Of a stretch of DNA of 7,300 nt, positions 6,132-7,300 are shown in pieces (the first letter of the stretch is position 1; every line of letters begins with the position of its first letter). The translations under genes were made by a program, and so were the position numbers. Under the pieces are notes generated by a model. It was not told the DNA's origin, did no database searches, and was given only the letters and a program-made list of their open reading frames with translations. Origin of the DNA: Clostridiaceae bacterium (GTDB lineage: Bacteria; Bacillota; Clostridia; Saccharofermentanales; DTU023); NCBI GenBank assembly GCA_012728535.1, contig JAAYEX010000110.1, positions 1-7,300 of the forward strand, given 5' to 3'.

Positions 6132-7145
6132 ATGAGTTTGGAAAAGCTTAAACAGAAGGATTTGAAGCTGGGAGAAGAAATTATTGAACTAGCTCATGTT
6201 CTGACTGCAAAAGGCTTGGTTGTCCGTACCTGGGGAAATTTCAGCAGGCGGGTAGACAGTAAAAGCATTCTCATAACTCCAAGTGGCAAAGCCTATGATA
6301 AGATGAGCCCCGATGATTTGGTTAAGATCGATCTGAGCGGTAGTAAAGCAGAAGTTGTCAGTCCGGGCAAGCCATCCTCGGAGATGCCCATGCATGCACT
6401 CAGCTATCAGCTTTATCCTGACGTGAATGTAATCATTCACACGCATCAGATCTTTGCCTCCGCAATATCTCTTTACGGCCGTTCCTTTCCTCTCACTGAA
6501 GAATATGCTGCCGGCTTCGGTTCGGATAGCTTAGAACTATCTCCTTATAATTTACCGGGTTCGTCCCGCTTGCACAAAAACATGAAGGCAACTATGGAAA
6601 AGAGCTATGGCAAAGTTATCTTAATGGAGAGACACGGTGCTTTTATTCTGGCTTCAACTATGGAAGAAGCAATTGCCCGGGCAGAGTTGTTGGAGAAATT
6701 TTCCCGGGAGATATTTACAGAACTGACAGGCAAAGAGTCCAGCTGGCGAAGTGATATTCATCTCAATTTCGCAGATGAAGAGCCTGCAAAACACAGCATG
6801 GATTCAAAGAGCAAAGAAGAAGTATGTGTTTATTCACGTGATCCTTTAATTCAAGATTTCTTGAAAAGCGGGCTTTCAACATATCTGGATGACTTTGCAC
6901 AAATTTGTGGTCCGACGGTTAAAGACAGGCGCAAGCGTAACAGTGTTGTTTTCGATCCGGTAGAGGGCCGGGCGCGCTGTTACGGACGGGATGAAGCGGA
7001 TGCCCGTAATGTGCGTGCGGTTTTAGAAAAAAACGCTCGCGCAGCTCATGTGGCCGGGATCAGTAAGCAAAAGCCCATAGCAGGCTGGGAGGCAAGACTT
7101 ATGCGTTTCATATACCGGACTAAGTATTCAAAGGTAGCTGAATAA
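6132..7145 (+). CDS. Class II aldolase/adducin family protein with C-terminal extension
   Basis: A zinc-dependent aldolase or epimerase of the fuculose-phosphate aldolase/ribulose-5-phosphate 4-epimerase family, 337 residues. Residues 10-205 form the aldolase domain: TWGNFSRR (33-40) and ITPSGKAYDKMSPDDLV (48-64) bind the substrate phosphate; PSSEMPMH (81-88) carries Glu84, the position of the catalytic acid/base; IIHTHQ (101-106) and ERHGA (166-170) supply the zinc ligands His103, His105 and His168. Members normally end near 200-230 residues. Here about 115 more residues follow, with a recognisable block DPLIQDFLKSGLSTYLDDFA (237-256) and a basic, Arg-rich end; I cannot name this domain. It starts 15 bases after the aminotransferase, with AGAGGTG at 6118-6124, and must be co-transcribed. 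It likely cleaves or epimerises the phosphorylated product of the divergent kinase. Confidence 0.9.
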   Translation: MSLEKLKQKDLKLGEEIIELAHVLTAKGLVVRTWGNFSRRVDSKSILITPSGKAYDKMSPDDLVKIDLSGSKAEVVSPGKPSSEMPMHALSYQLYPDVNVIIHTHQIFASAISLYGRSFPLTEEYAAGFGSDSLELSPYNLPGSSRLHKNMKATMEKSYGKVILMERHGAFILASTMEEAIARAELLEKFSREIFTELTGKESSWRSDIHLNFADEEPAKHSMDSKSKEEVCVYSRDPLIQDFLKSGLSTYLDDFAQICGPTVKDRRKRNSVVFDPVEGRARCYGRDEADARNVRAVLEKNARAAHVAGISKQKPIAGWEARLMRFIYRTKYSKVAE

Positions 7146-7167
7146 GTATATCTTTATATGAAAAATA

Positions 7168-7208
7168 GCATAAAAATCTAGTTATCCGCATAAAAACTGG
7201 ACTTATCA
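7168..7208. repeat. Two imperfect 20-21 bp tandem repeats
   Basis: The unit begins GCATAAAAA (7168-7176 and 7188-7196) and ends TTATC (7182-7186 and 7203-7207). The spacing of about two helical turns would put both copies on the same face of the DNA. It lies after the aldolase stop codon in AT-rich non-coding sequence with no clear terminator. Confidence 0.5.
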
Positions 7209-7233
7209 CACTTTATCAAGGTCAAAACCACTC

Positions 7234-7255
7234 AATTTACTACTAATTTACTACT
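7234..7255. repeat. Perfect 11-bp tandem duplication
   Basis: AATTTACTACT occurs twice back to back (7234-7244 and 7245-7255). An 11-base period is close to one helical turn, as seen in some regulator sites, but a chance slippage duplication is equally possible. Confidence 0.55.
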
Positions 7256-7300
7256 TATGAATGAGCTTTGATACGACGATTTATCCTTGAAAAGTGAAGA

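Noticed and set aside
7182..7190. DnaA-box-like TTATCCGCA, one mismatch from TTATCCACA
   Set aside because: A single near-match in AT-rich DNA with no dnaA, dnaN or box cluster nearby is expected by chance; not evidence for a replication origin.
7216..7290. Inverted 6-mers TCAAGG (7216-7221) and CCTTGA (7285-7290)
   Set aside because: They are too short and too far apart to form a meaningful hairpin or a mobile-element end.

Overview
The window looks like a chromosomal stretch from an anaerobic, moderately low-GC Gram-positive bacterium, most likely in the Clostridia or a related Firmicutes class. This rests on strong AAGGAGG-type ribosome binding sites, a small zinc-ribbon/two-helix membrane protein of a kind common there, classical hairpin-plus-T terminators, and the style of the TetR regulator. 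The lineage is an inference from style, not from a marker gene. Every gene-sized open frame that I consider real is listed. I see no RNA genes, CRISPR arrays, insertion sequences or riboswitches.

Layout. (1) Bases 1-1019 hold the 3' part of a type I glyceraldehyde-3-phosphate dehydrogenase gene, closed by a strong intrinsic terminator. (2) Bases 1152-1634 hold a small zinc-ribbon membrane protein, followed by a hairpin that separates it from a convergent operon. (3) Bases 4449 down to 1669 on the minus strand form a compact operon: a TetR regulator, an FGGY-family carbohydrate kinase and a GtrA-like membrane protein, with gaps of 9 to 15 bases. The TetR reading frame is interrupted by an in-frame TAA; the missing C-terminal helices continue in the same frame for 64 codons after the stop. 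(4) Bases 4450-4646 are a divergent control region with two opposed sigma-A-like promoters, each with a copy of the same 20-bp operator just at or after its predicted start point. (5) Bases 4647-7145 on the plus strand hold a two-gene operon: a class III PLP-dependent aminotransferase of the glutamate-1-semialdehyde-aminomutase-like group, and a class II aldolase/adducin family protein with an unusual C-terminal extension of about 115 residues. (6) The last 155 bases are AT-rich, non-coding and contain two short tandem repeats.

How they may work together. The kinase, aminotransferase and aldolase sit in two divergent operons that appear to share one TetR-type switch. A transaminase, a sugar or polyol kinase and a zinc-dependent aldolase or epimerase together suggest a small pathway for an amino-substituted sugar or polyol: removal (or addition) of an amino group, phosphorylation, and retro-aldol cleavage or epimerisation of the phosphorylated ketose. 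I do not recognise this as a described pathway, and the substrate cannot be read from the sequence. The nonsense codon in the regulator raises the question of whether the switch still works in this strain.
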